Positions 1-8,784 are shown, numbered from the stretch's first letter. The stretch: DNA of 64,000 nucleotides from Streptomyces polyasparticus (GCF_014493765.1 NZ_JACTVJ010000002.1:243338-307337); one strand, 5' to 3'. Made by a program: numbers and translations. Notes: generated from the sequence alone by a model not told the origin.

Positions 1-292
1 GGCGGCAGATCCGGCGCCGCCAGGGCGTCGCGAACCAGTAGTCCGCGGCCGCCGCGATCCGTGGTGCGTGCCGGGCATCGAGCGCGGCGAGCAGGGCAGC
101 GGTGTCGGCGTGCGAGGTGTGGTTCGCGACGACCACGCAGCCGCCCTCGGGCAGGCGGCCGGTGCGGCGGATCCCGCCCGTGAGCGTGAGGGCGCCGCGC
201 CACAGGGTGCGGCGGAGGCGGGCGGTCAGGCGGGTGGGACGGGTCGGGAGCGGGAGATGGGCGCAGCCGGCGCGGACGCAGCGGCGGCGCAT
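1..292 (-). CDS. 1-acylglycerol-3-phosphate acyltransferase family protein (PlsC-like), partial
   Basis: Partial gene, cut by the left edge of the window on its C-terminal side. From ATG at 292 about 97 residues are visible. They contain the acyltransferase motif NHxxxxD as NHTSHAD (about residues 57-63), preceded by the usual hydrophobic strand GCVVVAN. PlsC-type enzymes acylate lysophosphatidic acid or related lipids at the membrane; the exact substrate here is unknown. The start lies 47 bases after the stop of the CDP-diglyceride synthase-like gene in the same direction, so it is probably the third gene of a phospholipid operon. The Arg-rich start (MRRRC) has no strong ribosome binding site, so the exact start is uncertain. 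The family call is firm because of motif and context. Confidence 0.8.
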   Translation of the reverse strand, partial: MRRRCVRAGCAHLPLPTRPTRLTARLRRTLWRGALTLTGGIRRTGRLPEGGCVVVANHTSHADTAALLAALDARHAPRIAAAADYWFATPWRRRICR

Positions 293-339
293 GCGGATAC
301 GGGCCGTTGTCCTGAGGTCGCCGCCTTCACGATCACGTG

Positions 340-1182
340 TCACAAGGTCACCGCCATCACGAGCAGCAGGGCCACGAGCAGGGAGTCGATGCGGTCGAGC
401 AGGCCGCCGAAACCGGGCAGCCAGCTGCCCGCGTCCTTCACCCCGGACTCGCGCTTGACCATCGACTCCAGGAGATCGCCGAGCACACAGCCGACGAGCA
501 CGGCCGACCACAGCAGAGGCGTGAAGGCGCCGACGGAGGCCAGGGCCCCGGCGGTCGCTGCCGCGCAACCGGCCACTCCGGCCCAGGTCTTGTTCGGGGA
601 GAGCGGGGACAGCGGCCGGGCGAGCGGGCCGCGCCGCCCGAGCGCCGTGCCCCCGCACCAGGCCCCCACATCGCCGAACGCCACGGCCACACCCACCGCG
701 AGCGCGATGTCGCCGAGCAGGACGAGACCCGTGAGCGCGAGCGGGATCCAGGCGAGAGCGAACAGGGTGCGGCTCGCGCGGGTGAAGCCGGCCGCCGCGT
801 CCCCGTGGAGAACGGCCGGGACGACCGCCAACAGCAGCGCGCCGAGCGCGAGTTGCGGACCGAGCACCTCAGGGCTGAGCCACGCGAGCGCGGGCAGGGC
901 CACGGCGGCGAGGGTGAGCACCGCCTGATCGGGCCGGGTGAGCCCGGCCATCCGTACGTATTCGGCGACGGCCACCACCCCGAGCGCGGCGGCGAAGACG
1001 GCCACCCCCGCGTCCCCGATCCAGAACGCCCCGAGGAACAGCGGCGCCGAGAGCGCCCATGTACGCCACCGCCGGCGCAGCTCGGACCGCATCCGCAGCC
1101 GGGCGGGCAGCGCGGCGACGGCCAGACCGCCGGCGCCGAGGGCGCCGGTGACCACCGGGACGGTGCGTGAGAGCGTGCTCAT
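340..1182 (-). CDS. Phosphatidate cytidylyltransferase-like membrane protein (CdsA family)
   Basis: CdsA makes CDP-diacylglycerol from CTP and phosphatidic acid in the membrane. This 280-residue protein is mostly hydrophobic, with about seven membrane segments, and ends with the family signature: SMVKRESGVKDAGSWLPG is followed by FGGLLDRID. In standard CdsA the segment reads PGHGGxxDRxD; here the His is Phe. The other conserved Asp, Lys and Arg residues are kept. Its ATG at 1182 overlaps the stop of the upstream CDP-alcohol phosphatidyltransferase gene (ATGA), so the two are translationally coupled, and a PlsC-like gene follows. It may be a specialised paralogue of the housekeeping cdsA, which is not in this window. 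The family call is secure; the changed His makes the exact activity less so. Confidence 0.88.
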   Translation of the reverse strand: MSTLSRTVPVVTGALGAGGLAVAALPARLRMRSELRRRWRTWALSAPLFLGAFWIGDAGVAVFAAALGVVAVAEYVRMAGLTRPDQAVLTLAAVALPALAWLSPEVLGPQLALGALLLAVVPAVLHGDAAAGFTRASRTLFALAWIPLALTGLVLLGDIALAVGVAVAFGDVGAWCGGTALGRRGPLARPLSPLSPNKTWAGVAGCAAATAGALASVGAFTPLLWSAVLVGCVLGDLLESMVKRESGVKDAGSWLPGFGGLLDRIDSLLVALLLVMAVTL

Positions 1183-1874
1183 CGCGCGCTCCTGGCGGAC
1201 TCGGCGCCGGGCTGCGCGCCCCAACCGGTCTTGGCGCCCGACCCGTTCGGCACACCCGCCCGATCCGCGTCCTTCACCAGCGTCGAACCGACCGTCCGCG
1301 GATCCCCGAGCACGCGCCACAGCCACGACAGACGCACCCCCGCCGTGACCACCGACCCCACCGCGATCACGACGAGCACGGGCGCGTACCACCCCGAAGC
1401 CGCCGCCACCACGGCCAGCGCGCACCGCTCGGTCTTCCCCAGCGGCCCGCTGTTGCGCCGCGGCGCCCCAGCCGCCGCACCCGAGAGGGCCACCCAGGAC
1501 GGCAGCGTCGCGGCGAGCGCCGCACAGGCGACCAGCCACAACGGCGCCACGAAGAGGAACCCGGCGAGCATCGCCAAGTCCGCCAGCCGGTCGCCGAGTT
1601 CGTTGAGCACGGCGCCGTGTCGTGTGCACCGTCCCGTGTCACGGGCCAGTGCACCGTCCAGGTTGGCGAAGGCCAGCCGGGCCGCGAGCAGCACCGCGAC
1701 CGGGAGCGCCGCATACGGCGCGGGCAGCAGCCCGAGTGCCAACGCGGCGCCGCCCGCACACAGCACACCCGCCCAGGTCAGCGCGTCGGGCGACACCCGG
1801 CGACGGATGAGTGCGGCACGCGCGCCGGCCAGCCGGTCGGCGTACCAGGGCTTGAGAGCGTAGAGGCCGTTCAT
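1179..1874 (-). CDS. CDP-alcohol phosphatidyltransferase family protein with altered metal-binding motif
   Basis: A 231-residue membrane protein with about five hydrophobic segments. The family motif is D-x2-DG-x2-AR-x8-G-x3-D-x3-D. Here it reads NLDGALARDTGRCTRHG then AVLNELGDRLAD (about residues 71-98), so DG, AR and Gly are kept. The first metal-binding Asp position is Ala, the third is Asn, and an extra Asp follows four residues after the last. Normal members swap CMP on a CDP-linked lipid for an alcohol head group. It is the first gene of a minus-strand operon with a CdsA-like gene (4-base overlap) and a PlsC-like gene. The head group made, and whether the enzyme is active, cannot be told from sequence. 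Confidence 0.82.
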   Translation of the reverse strand: MNGLYALKPWYADRLAGARAALIRRRVSPDALTWAGVLCAGGAALALGLLPAPYAALPVAVLLAARLAFANLDGALARDTGRCTRHGAVLNELGDRLADLAMLAGFLFVAPLWLVACAALAATLPSWVALSGAAAGAPRRNSGPLGKTERCALAVVAAASGWYAPVLVVIAVGSVVTAGVRLSWLWRVLGDPRTVGSTLVKDADRAGVPNGSGAKTGWGAQPGAESARSAR

Positions 1875-1918
1875 GGGGTGACTGTGCCGCCGGGGCGGGG
1901 GCCGCCGACACGGCGCGG

Positions 1919-1941
1919 GTACTCAAATCCCCTCTGAGTAC
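1919..1941. promoter_or_regulatory. Perfect inverted repeat upstream of the phospholipid operon
   Basis: GTACTCA and TGAGTAC form a perfect 7-base inverted repeat around a 9-base spacer, 45-67 bases upstream of the ATG at 1874. The position suits a regulator binding site or part of the operon promoter. It lies just beyond the 3' end of the oxidoreductase gene, so a transcript-end role is also possible, but the stem is short and AT-containing. No known regulator is assigned. Confidence 0.4.
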
Positions 1942-1976
1942 GGCCCCTCGGTGTCCCACGCGGCGTACGCAGGCGG

Positions 1977-2966
1977 TCAGCCCCGCACAATGATCTTCCC
2001 CGTGTTCTCGCCCCGCATCATCCCCAGGAACGCCTCCACGATCCGCCCGAACCCGTCGACGACCGTCTCGTCCGAGCGGATCCGGCCGCTGCGCAGATGC
2101 GGCACCGCGAACGCGTACAACTCGTCCTGCACGGACCGGTAGTCGCTCACGAGGAAGCCCTCCATACGCAGGCTCTTCTCGACGATCTGGGAGAGATCCA
2201 ACGGTACGGGCGTGAGCGTGGGCTTGTTGTACTGCCCGATGGTGCCGATGCGCACGATCCGCCCGTACTGCCGCAGTGCCCCGACCGCCGCGCCCAGCTG
2301 CTCCCCGCCCACGTTGTCGACGAAGAGATCGATGCCGTCCGGCGCCACCTCGGAGAGCAGAGCGGCCGCGGGCCCGTCGTGGTAATCGAAGGCGGCGTCG
2401 TAACCCACCTCCTCCGTCAGGTACTTGACCTTGTCCGCCGACCCGGCACTGCCCACGAGCCGCCGGGCCCCGAGCAGCCGCGCCAGGCGTCCCGTCGCCG
2501 TGCCGACGCCCCCCGCGGCCGCCGACACGAACACGTCCTGCCCCTCCTTCAGTCGGGCGATCCGCGTCAGCCCGACGTAGGCGGTCAGTCCGGTGCCGCC
2601 GAGGATGCCGAGATGCGCGGAGAGCGGGACACCCTCGAACTGCGGGAGCACACGGACCTGTTCGGCCGCCACGGCGGAGTGCGTACGCCAGCCCGCGCGG
2701 TGGAAGACGAGCTCGCCCGCCGCGATTCCCGGGGCGCGTGACTCCAGGACACGGCCGATGGTGCGGCCTTCGAGCGGGGCGTTCAGGGCGAAGGCGCCGT
2801 CCATCATCTCCCGGTGGTACGGATCCACGGACCAGTAGAGGTTCTCGACCAGGAGCTCGCCCGGCGCGGGCGCGGGCAGCGCGGACTCCACGAAGCGGAA
2901 GTGGCCGGCGGTCGGGAAGCCGGTGGGGCGGGCGGTCTGCTGCACGGTGAGCGCGGTCTCGTTCAT
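1977..2966 (-). CDS. NADP-dependent medium-chain oxidoreductase (alkenal/one reductase type)
   Basis: A 329-residue zinc-free medium-chain dehydrogenase/reductase of the leukotriene B4 12-hydroxydehydrogenase / curcumin reductase type. Visible features are the N-terminal substrate domain (VDPYHREMMDG), the nucleotide-binding motif AAAGGVGTATGRLARLLG, and the late segment DNVGGEQLGAAV. Such enzymes reduce the double bond of alpha,beta-unsaturated ketones and aldehydes with NADPH. The ATG at 2966 gives the usual family N-terminus and has TACGGT seven bases upstream, as in a leaderless transcript. An alternative ATG at 3017 adds 17 residues and has GGAAGGGG seven bases before it; the choice is open. 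The gene is divergent from a LysR regulator that probably controls it. Confidence 0.88.
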   Translation of the reverse strand: MNETALTVQQTARPTGFPTAGHFRFVESALPAPAPGELLVENLYWSVDPYHREMMDGAFALNAPLEGRTIGRVLESRAPGIAAGELVFHRAGWRTHSAVAAEQVRVLPQFEGVPLSAHLGILGGTGLTAYVGLTRIARLKEGQDVFVSAAAGGVGTATGRLARLLGARRLVGSAGSADKVKYLTEEVGYDAAFDYHDGPAAALLSEVAPDGIDLFVDNVGGEQLGAAVGALRQYGRIVRIGTIGQYNKPTLTPVPLDLSQIVEKSLRMEGFLVSDYRSVQDELYAFAVPHLRSGRIRSDETVVDGFGRIVEAFLGMMRGENTGKIIVRG

Positions 2967-3048
2967 GGACGCGACCGTAGGAAGGAATGCGGGCGGCGGG
3001 CAGAGGGTTGCGCTCATGGCACCGCCCCTTCCATGAACAGTCCTCATA

Positions 3049-3092
3049 CGCCGAGGTGAGAACGCCATGACCCGCCGAGGTGAGAACGCCAT
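3049..3092 (+). repeat. Tandem duplication of a ribosome-binding-site segment
   Basis: A 20-base sequence holding GAGGTGAG followed by AACGCCAT occurs at 3049-3068 and again at 3073-3092, a 24-base period. In the first copy the ending is ATG, the start of the LysR gene. In the second copy it is ATC, so the duplicated segment is now coding and adds eight residues to the N-terminus without breaking the frame. Confidence 0.85.
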
Positions 3093-4047
3093 CAGCGCCC
3101 CGCGCACCGGAGAATCCGCCGGGAGTTCAGTCCGCGGTACCGCCCGGGACTCCGCCGTCGGCCCCGCCGTCGATCTCGCCCCGCACGAACTGCGGATCCT
3201 GGTGGCCGTCGAGCGCGAGCGCGGCTTCTCCGCGGCGGCCGCCGCCCTCGGGCTCACCCAGTCCGCGGTCTCGCACTCGGTGCGCGGCAGTGAGCGCAAG
3301 ATCGGCGCGGTGCTCTTCGACCGGGGCCGCACCGGGGCGCGCCCGACAGCGGCGGGGGAGCGGGTCGTGGCACACGCCCGCCGGATCCTGCGCCTGCTCG
3401 ACGCCCTGGCGGCCGAGGCGCGCGGGGCGACGGCCGGCGTGGTCGAAGGTCCGCTGCGGATCGCCGCCTTCCGCAGCGCCGCCCTGCATCTGCTGCCCCC
3501 GGTGCTCGCGCGGCTGCGGGCCGCCCATCCCGGCCTCGAGCCCGAGGTACGGGTCGTACGCGAAGTGGGCCCCGGCACCGCCGGTGAAGTGGCCGCGGGG
3601 CGCGCCGACTTGGCGATCGCCACGATGGGCACCAGCTCGCCCATACCGGCCGGACTCGTGGGCGGCGTACTCCTCGAAGAGCCCTACTCGTTCGTGCACC
3701 CGGCCGGACACCCCGACCCGCGGTCGCTGCCCCTGGTGGACTGGGCGGAGGCCTGCACCTCCTCTACGCGGGACTGGTGGGCCGCCCAGGAATGGATCCC
3801 GCGGGCGAGCATGGAGACCGAGGACGACGGAGCCGTGCTCGCGATGGTGAGTGCGGGGCACGGCATGGCGATCATGCCGGCGCTGTCCCTGACCGGAGCG
3901 CCGCCCACGGTGGAGATCCGCGATCTCGGCCCGCGGCGCCCGACACGCGAGGTCGGCTACGTCACGACGCCCGAGCTCGCGGGGACCCTCGCGGTCCGTG
4001 CCGCGATCAGGGAGCTGCGCGCGGACCGGAGCGTGGCGCCCGCCTGA
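3067..4047 (+). CDS. LysR-family transcriptional regulator
   Basis: A 326-residue LysR regulator. The winged helix-turn-helix lies at about residues 38-95 (HELRILVAVERERGF, AAAALGLTQSAVSHSVRGSE), followed by a periplasmic-binding-protein-like effector domain starting near PLRIAAFRSAALHLLPPVL. LysR proteins usually regulate a divergent neighbour, here the oxidoreductase ending at 1977. The ATG at 3067 is preceded by GAGGTGAG. Because that segment is duplicated just inside the gene, the N-terminus carries an extra, unconserved stretch; about 37 residues precede the DNA-binding domain, more than is usual. The effector is unknown. Confidence 0.92.
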   Translation: MTRRGENAISAPRTGESAGSSVRGTARDSAVGPAVDLAPHELRILVAVERERGFSAAAAALGLTQSAVSHSVRGSERKIGAVLFDRGRTGARPTAAGERVVAHARRILRLLDALAAEARGATAGVVEGPLRIAAFRSAALHLLPPVLARLRAAHPGLEPEVRVVREVGPGTAGEVAAGRADLAIATMGTSSPIPAGLVGGVLLEEPYSFVHPAGHPDPRSLPLVDWAEACTSSTRDWWAAQEWIPRASMETEDDGAVLAMVSAGHGMAIMPALSLTGAPPTVEIRDLGPRRPTREVGYVTTPELAGTLAVRAAIRELRADRSVAPA

Positions 4048-4292
4048 AAACCAAACGTACGGGCGACGGATTTTGCCTGGCGTCTCAGATACTAGGAAGT
4101 CCGAGTAATTGTGGAGACAGACCGGCTGACCTGCCCTAGCTTGGTAGGAGCCGAACGAATCGCTCGATCAAGCGAACGGCGGTTGTGAGCCGCGCCCCCA
4201 TGCAGGCAACCCCTGCGGGCCCTGGTTCCCCGCCACTCCGGCGTCTCGAAAACCCCTCATTTCGTACTCCATTCATGCCCCGAGGAGTCAGC
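4048..4292 (+). other. Intergenic leader before the 44-aa ORF
   Basis: No gene seen. The stretch is less GC-rich than its surroundings around 4060-4150 and includes an imperfect inverted repeat CCTA-GCTTGG-TAGG near 4135-4148. It may hold the promoter and a long 5' leader of the small ORF at 4293, since the LysR gene ends at 4047. No clear -35/-10 pair could be fixed. Confidence 0.3.
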
Positions 4293-4427
4293 ATGTCCGA
4301 GACGACCGTCGCCGCCCGCCGTGTCCGCCACGTTTCGCGGACCGCCGAAGCCGAGCGCAAGAACGCCGCCGCAGCCCTCCAGCGTGCCCTCGACCGCCGT
4401 GACAACGGCGGAGCCGCAGGTCACTGA
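4293..4427 (+). CDS. Small basic protein of unknown function (44 aa)
   Basis: Not recognised. It begins at ATG 4293 behind a good GAGGAG site and encodes 44 residues rich in Arg and Ala (MSETTVAARRVRHV, AERKNAAAALQRALDRRDN), predicted mainly helical and basic. It is preceded by about 245 bases without another gene and ends 13 bases before the convergent metallophosphoesterase gene. The ribosome binding site and codon bias favour a real gene; the short length leaves doubt. Confidence 0.55.
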   Translation: MSETTVAARRVRHVSRTAEAERKNAAAALQRALDRRDNGGAAGH

Positions 4428-4440
4428 CGTACTCGTGGAG

Positions 4441-6057
4441 CTATGCGCTCCGCGCGATCTCGAAGTGGTCGACGCGCTCGCCGGTTTCGGCGAGCGCGGA
4501 GACCTTCAGCCGCGGGCGCGCCCCGGCGCTCGCCTCCACCGCGAGGAACGAGAAGCCGGTGTAGCGCACGCGTGACCACTCGACCGTGTCCGGGTCGGGC
4601 AGGCGCGCCTCGGTCCAGTGGAAGCTGAGTACCGACTCGCGGTCGCGCACCGCGCCCTCGTGGCTGTCCTTGACCCCCGCGGGGAAGCCGTACAGCTCCT
4701 TGCCCGCCCCGCCCGCCGTCACATAGACGATGCCGTCGCGCGTCGGGTCCGTGGAGCCGCCGACCGGGACGCGCTTGCCGACCTCGCCGTTTTTGATGGC
4801 GTCCGTCCGCTCGTACACATGGTTGTGGCCGTTGATCACCAGGTCGACCTGGTACTTGGTGAACAGCGCGAGCCACGCGTCACGCACCCCGCCGTCCGAG
4901 CCGTGCGTGGACGTCGAGTACATGCAGTGGTGGAAGAAGACCACGAGGAAGTCGATGTCCTCGTGCGCGCGCAGCTCCCGCAGCCGCCGGTCGAGCCACG
5001 CGGTCTGCCGGCCGTCGCTGTAGCCCTTGTTGGCCGGGATCTCGTACGAGACGTCGTTGGCGTCCAGGGCCACGACGCCGACATTGCCGTAGGTGAAGGA
5101 GTAGACGCCCGGGGCGTTCGTGGCGTCGAAGCCGTTGTCGGGCAGTGACCAGCGGGCGCTCTGGCCGCCGTAGCCATGGGGCGAGTACCAGGCCTCCATG
5201 TCGTGGTTGCCGGTGGTCACCATCCACGGCACGGACTTCGCGACGGACTCGGTCTGCGCGAGGAACGTGTCCCAGACGCGCGCGTCGTACGTGTCCGACT
5301 CCTTGCCGCGGCCGCTGCTGTCCGCGTAGCAGAGGTCGCCCGCGTGCAGATGGAAGGCCGGGTTCTGGCCCAGGATCACCTGGTCGTTGGCGAGCGCGTG
5401 CGGGCTGACGCCCTGGTCGCCGAAGGCCGTGAAGACGAAGGACTCGGGGGCGGCGGGCGCGGTGCGGAAACTGCCGAGCGTGCCGAGGCGTTCGGGCCGC
5501 GTGGGGTCGAAGCCCTCGTGGCCGACGCCGTAGTAGTACGTGGTGCCGGGGCGCAGTCCGTCGAGCGCGACATGCAGGTAGTACTGCTCGACCGCGGGCA
5601 GTTTCCTGCCCAGGGCGGGCGTGCCGAGGTCGCGGACCTCGGCCTCGAACTTCCGGCTCAGCTCCCAGGGCGTGAGGCCGATCCGTACGTACGGCTTCCT
5701 GACCGCGAACGGGACCTGCCAGCTGATCCGCATCTGCGTCCGGGGATCGGCGCCGAAGGCGAGATGCCGGCCGAAGGGAGCGACGAGGCCGCCGTCGACC
5801 TTGGCGGTGGCGGGAGAGGTCAGGAGCGCGGGACCCTGCCCGGCGCCGGAGCCCGGTCCGGCGCTCGCGGTCCCGCCGGTCCCGGCCAACGCGCCGGCCG
5901 TGCCCGCGGCGCCGGCGAGACCCAGGCCGCCGGCGAGCGCCGCACGCCGGCTGACCTTCGGACGGGCGTGCCTGGCCCGGAGGTACTCGTGCTGCTCGGC
6001 CATGCTCATGCGCCGGGCGAGCTGTTCGGGGATGCCGACGCGGGGGGTGTCGCTCAT
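4441..6057 (-). CDS. Tat-exported purple acid phosphatase-like metallophosphoesterase
   Basis: A 538-residue exported phosphoesterase. A twin-arginine signal (KVSRRAALAGGLGLAG, Arg37-Arg38) is followed by an Ala/Gly-rich segment, a fibronectin-III-like domain of the purple acid phosphatase type (about residues 85-195), and the metallophosphoesterase domain. All five metal blocks are visible: FGDQG, HAGDLCYAD, GNHD, FFHH and GHNHVYER. Such enzymes release phosphate from organic phosphates outside the membrane. ATG 6057 has GGGAAG about nine bases upstream. The start lies about 290 bases from that of the divergent leuB. The signal sits after a 34-residue N-terminal region, longer than usual. 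Confidence 0.9.
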   Translation of the reverse strand: MSDTPRVGIPEQLARRMSMAEQHEYLRARHARPKVSRRAALAGGLGLAGAAGTAGALAGTGGTASAGPGSGAGQGPALLTSPATAKVDGGLVAPFGRHLAFGADPRTQMRISWQVPFAVRKPYVRIGLTPWELSRKFEAEVRDLGTPALGRKLPAVEQYYLHVALDGLRPGTTYYYGVGHEGFDPTRPERLGTLGSFRTAPAAPESFVFTAFGDQGVSPHALANDQVILGQNPAFHLHAGDLCYADSSGRGKESDTYDARVWDTFLAQTESVAKSVPWMVTTGNHDMEAWYSPHGYGGQSARWSLPDNGFDATNAPGVYSFTYGNVGVVALDANDVSYEIPANKGYSDGRQTAWLDRRLRELRAHEDIDFLVVFFHHCMYSTSTHGSDGGVRDAWLALFTKYQVDLVINGHNHVYERTDAIKNGEVGKRVPVGGSTDPTRDGIVYVTAGGAGKELYGFPAGVKDSHEGAVRDRESVLSFHWTEARLPDPDTVEWSRVRYTGFSFLAVEASAGARPRLKVSALAETGERVDHFEIARSA

Positions 6058-6122
6058 GCGGGAGAACTTCCCGTCGGCGTCCAACTCCCGCGGGTCCGGA
6101 AGGTGAACGTCGGGTGTCGGTT

Positions 6123-6154
6123 GGGCCTGAGGGCCTGAGGGCCTGAGGGCCTGA
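6123..6154. repeat. Four tandem copies of an 8-base unit
   Basis: GGGCCTGA is repeated four times without change, followed by GGGCCGGGAGCCGGGG-type low-complexity sequence up to about 6220. It lies between the divergent metallophosphoesterase and leuB genes, in the presumed promoter region of the former, and may vary in copy number. Confidence 0.9.
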
Positions 6155-6345
6155 GGGCCGGGAGCCGGGGCCGTCGCTGGGGCCGGGTTGTCGGGCCGGG
6201 AGCCGGGAGCCGCGAGCCGGGGGTCTGGGGGCGTCAGCCCCCGGAAACTCCCACCGCCGCGGAGCGGCGGAGCAACCCGGTGCCGGAGCGTCCGAATGCT
6301 GGACACCCCATGTCAACAGCTGGGACCACGAGTACGGTGACGAAC

Positions 6346-7386
6346 ATGTCTCGACGCATCAATCTCGCAGTGATCCCCGGTGACGGCATCGGCCAGGAGG
6401 TCGTGACCCAGGGACTCAAGGTCCTCCGTGCCGCGCTTCCGCAGGACGTGAAGCTCGAGACGCAGGAGTACGACTTCGGCGCCAAGCGCTACCACGCCAC
6501 CGGTGAGACCCTCACCGACACCGACGTGGAGCAGCTCAAGGGCCACGACGCCATCCTGCTCGGCGCGATCGGCGACCCGAGCGTGCCGTCGGGCGTCCTG
6601 GAGCGCGGCTTCCTCCTGAAGCTCCGCTTCCTCTTCGACCACCACGTCAACCTCCGCCCGAGCAAGCTGCTCCCGGGTGTGGCCACGCCGCTCGCGGGCC
6701 AGCCGGAGATCGACTTCGTGGTCGTCCGCGAGGGCACCGAAGGCCCGTACACGGGCAATGGCGGCACCATCCGCAAGGGCACCCCGCACGAGGTCGCCAC
6801 CGAGGTCTCCGTGAACACGGCCTTCGGCGTCGAGCGCGTGGTCCGTGACGCCTTCGCCCGCGCCCAGGCCCGCCCGCGCAAGAAGCTGACGCTGGTCCAC
6901 AAGAACAACGTGCTGGCCTTCGCCGGCCACCTGTGGACCAATGTCTTCAACGAGGTGGCCAAGGAGTTCCCCGAGGTCACCACCGACTACATCCACGTCG
7001 ACGCCGCGACCATCTACCTGGTCACCGACCCGGGCCGCTTCGACGTGATCGTCACCGACAACCTCTTCGGCGACATCATCACCGACCTCGCCGCGGCCGT
7101 CTCCGGCGGCATCGGCGTCGCCGCCTCCGGGAACATCAACCCGTCCGGCGAGTTCCCCTCGATGTTCGAGCCCGTGCACGGCTCGGCCCCGGACATCGCG
7201 GGCCAGGGCAAGGCCGACCCGACCGCCACGGTCCTGTCCGTCGCGCTGCTGCTCCGCCACCTCGGATACGAGGCCGAGGCGGCCCGTATCGAGGAAGCGG
7301 TCGCCGCCGACCTGGGCGAACGCGGCACGGCCCCCCGTACCACCGAAGAAATCGGCGACGCGCTCGCCGTACGAGTAGCGGGCTAG
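6346..7386 (+). CDS. leuB: 3-isopropylmalate dehydrogenase
   Basis: Oxidative decarboxylation of 3-isopropylmalate to 2-oxoisocaproate in leucine synthesis, NAD-dependent, cytosolic. The 346-residue protein begins [19 protein letters not shown] and shows the isocitrate/isopropylmalate dehydrogenase pattern, including the substrate Arg region ([18 protein letters not shown]) and the signature [20 protein letters not shown] then [10 protein letters not shown] 6346 has GGTGA five bases upstream; an ATG at 6310 would add an unconserved N-terminus. ilvE follows about 250 bases later behind a terminator, so the two are probably separate units in the same pathway. leuC and leuD are 41 kb away in the window. 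Confidence 0.97.
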   Translation: MSRRINLAVIPGDGIGQEVVTQGLKVLRAALPQDVKLETQEYDFGAKRYHATGETLTDTDVEQLKGHDAILLGAIGDPSVPSGVLERGFLLKLRFLFDHHVNLRPSKLLPGVATPLAGQPEIDFVVVREGTEGPYTGNGGTIRKGTPHEVATEVSVNTAFGVERVVRDAFARAQARPRKKLTLVHKNNVLAFAGHLWTNVFNEVAKEFPEVTTDYIHVDAATIYLVTDPGRFDVIVTDNLFGDIITDLAAAVSGGIGVAASGNINPSGEFPSMFEPVHGSAPDIAGQGKADPTATVLSVALLLRHLGYEAEAARIEEAVAADLGERGTAPRTTEEIGDALAVRVAG

Positions 7387-7407
7387 CCCGACGGCTCATC
7401 GCACTCC

Positions 7408-7449
7408 AGAAGCCGCCGGGCCGCCCGTACAGGGCACCCGGCGGCTTCT
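7408..7449 (+). terminator. Terminator after leuB
   Basis: A 13-base perfect inverted repeat (AGAAGCCGCCGGG / CCCGGCGGCTTCT) around a 16-base loop, starting 22 bases after the leuB stop. It lacks a long T-tract, as is common in Streptomyces. Confidence 0.8.
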
Positions 7450-7635
7450 CGTATCCGCCGCCGGGTGTCACCATCAACCCTTGGGCCGCATCACACCCGT
7501 TTCGCCCACGCCCGTCCACGAGCGATAATCGAACGTGGGGCCGCGGTATGCGGGTAGCAGTTTTGCTTCAGTCGTCCGGGAAACCTGACGTGAGCGCGGT
7601 CCGTCACACACGAAACCGGTGAAGGACATCCACTC

Positions 7636-8724
7636 ATGACGACGCCCACGATCGAGCTCAAGCCCTCCTCGCACCCGCTCTCCGCGGCCGAGCGCGAGGC
7701 GATCCTGGCCAACCCCGGGTTCGGCCGCCACTTCACCGACCACATGGTGACCATCAAGTGGACCGAGGGCCGCGGCTGGCACGACGGCCAGCTGGTGGAG
7801 TACGGACCGCTCTCGATCGACCCGGCGAACATGACCCTGCACTATGCGCAGGAGATCTTCGAGGGCCTCAAGGCGTACCGGCAGGCCGACGGCTCCGTCG
7901 CCACCTTCCGCCCCGAGTCCAACGCGAAGCGCTTCCAGGCCTCGGCCCGTCGACTGGCGATGCCCGAGCTGCCCGTCGAGACCTTCATCGAGGCCTGTGA
8001 CCTGCTCGTCCAGCAGGACAAGGACTGGGTCCCGGCACACGGCGGAGAGGAGTCCCTCTACCTGCGCCCGTTCATGTTCGCGACCGAGGTCGGCCTGGGC
8101 GTCAAGCCCGCCAACGAGTACCTCTTCATGGTCATCGCCTCGCCCGCCGGCGCGTACTTCGCGGGCGGCGTGAAGCCCGTCTCGATCTGGCTCTCCGAGG
8201 ACCGCGTGCGCGCCGTCCCCGGTGGCATGGGTGCGGCCAAGACCGGCGGCAACTACGCCGCCTCGCTGCTCGCGCAGGCCGAGGCCGCCTCCAAGGGCTG
8301 CGACCAGGTCTGCTACCTCGACGCGGTCGAGCACAAGTGGGTCGAGGAACTCGGCGGCATGAACCTGTACTTCGTGTACGGCGACAAGATCGTCACCCCC
8401 GAGCTGACCGGCTCGATCCTGGAGGGCGTCACCCGCGACTCCCTCCTCACGGTCGCCCGTGACCTGGGCTACGAGGCCACCGAGGGCCGCATCTCCCTCG
8501 ACCAGTGGCAGCGCGACGCCCAGAACGGCTCGCTCACCGAGGTCTTCGCCTGCGGCACGGCCGCGGTGATCACCCCCGTCGGCACGGTCAAGTGCAACGC
8601 GGGCGAGTGGACCCAGTCCGCCGGCGAGCCCGGCCCGGTCACCCTCCGCCTGCGCGAGGCCCTCCTCGACATCCAGCGCGGCACGACCGAGGACAAGCAC
8701 GGCTGGATGCACACGCTGGGCTAG
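7636..8724 (+). CDS. ilvE: Branched-chain amino acid aminotransferase
   Basis: Transfers the amino group between glutamate and the branched-chain 2-oxo acids, the last step of valine, leucine and isoleucine synthesis. The 362-residue protein is of the long (eukaryote-like) class-IV aminotransferase type. The PLP lysine is in [12 protein letters not shown] (Lys202), followed by CDQVCYLDA, and the C-terminal loop [13 protein letters not shown] is intact. ATG 7636 is preceded by GAAGGA. It follows leuB and ends at a strong terminator. Confidence 0.96.
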   Translation: MTTPTIELKPSSHPLSAAEREAILANPGFGRHFTDHMVTIKWTEGRGWHDGQLVEYGPLSIDPANMTLHYAQEIFEGLKAYRQADGSVATFRPESNAKRFQASARRLAMPELPVETFIEACDLLVQQDKDWVPAHGGEESLYLRPFMFATEVGLGVKPANEYLFMVIASPAGAYFAGGVKPVSIWLSEDRVRAVPGGMGAAKTGGNYAASLLAQAEAASKGCDQVCYLDAVEHKWVEELGGMNLYFVYGDKIVTPELTGSILEGVTRDSLLTVARDLGYEATEGRISLDQWQRDAQNGSLTEVFACGTAAVITPVGTVKCNAGEWTQSAGEPGPVTLRLREALLDIQRGTTEDKHGWMHTLG

Positions 8725-8741
8725 GCATCTGCTGTACGTAA

Positions 8742-8783
8742 ATGAAAGGCCGGGCTCCCTGCGGGGGAGGCCCGGCCTTTCAT
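8742..8783 (+). terminator. Terminator after ilvE
   Basis: A 14-base inverted repeat (ATGAAAGGCCGGGC / GCCCGGCCTTTCAT) starting 17 bases after the ilvE stop. Confidence 0.85.
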
Positions 8784-8784
8784 G

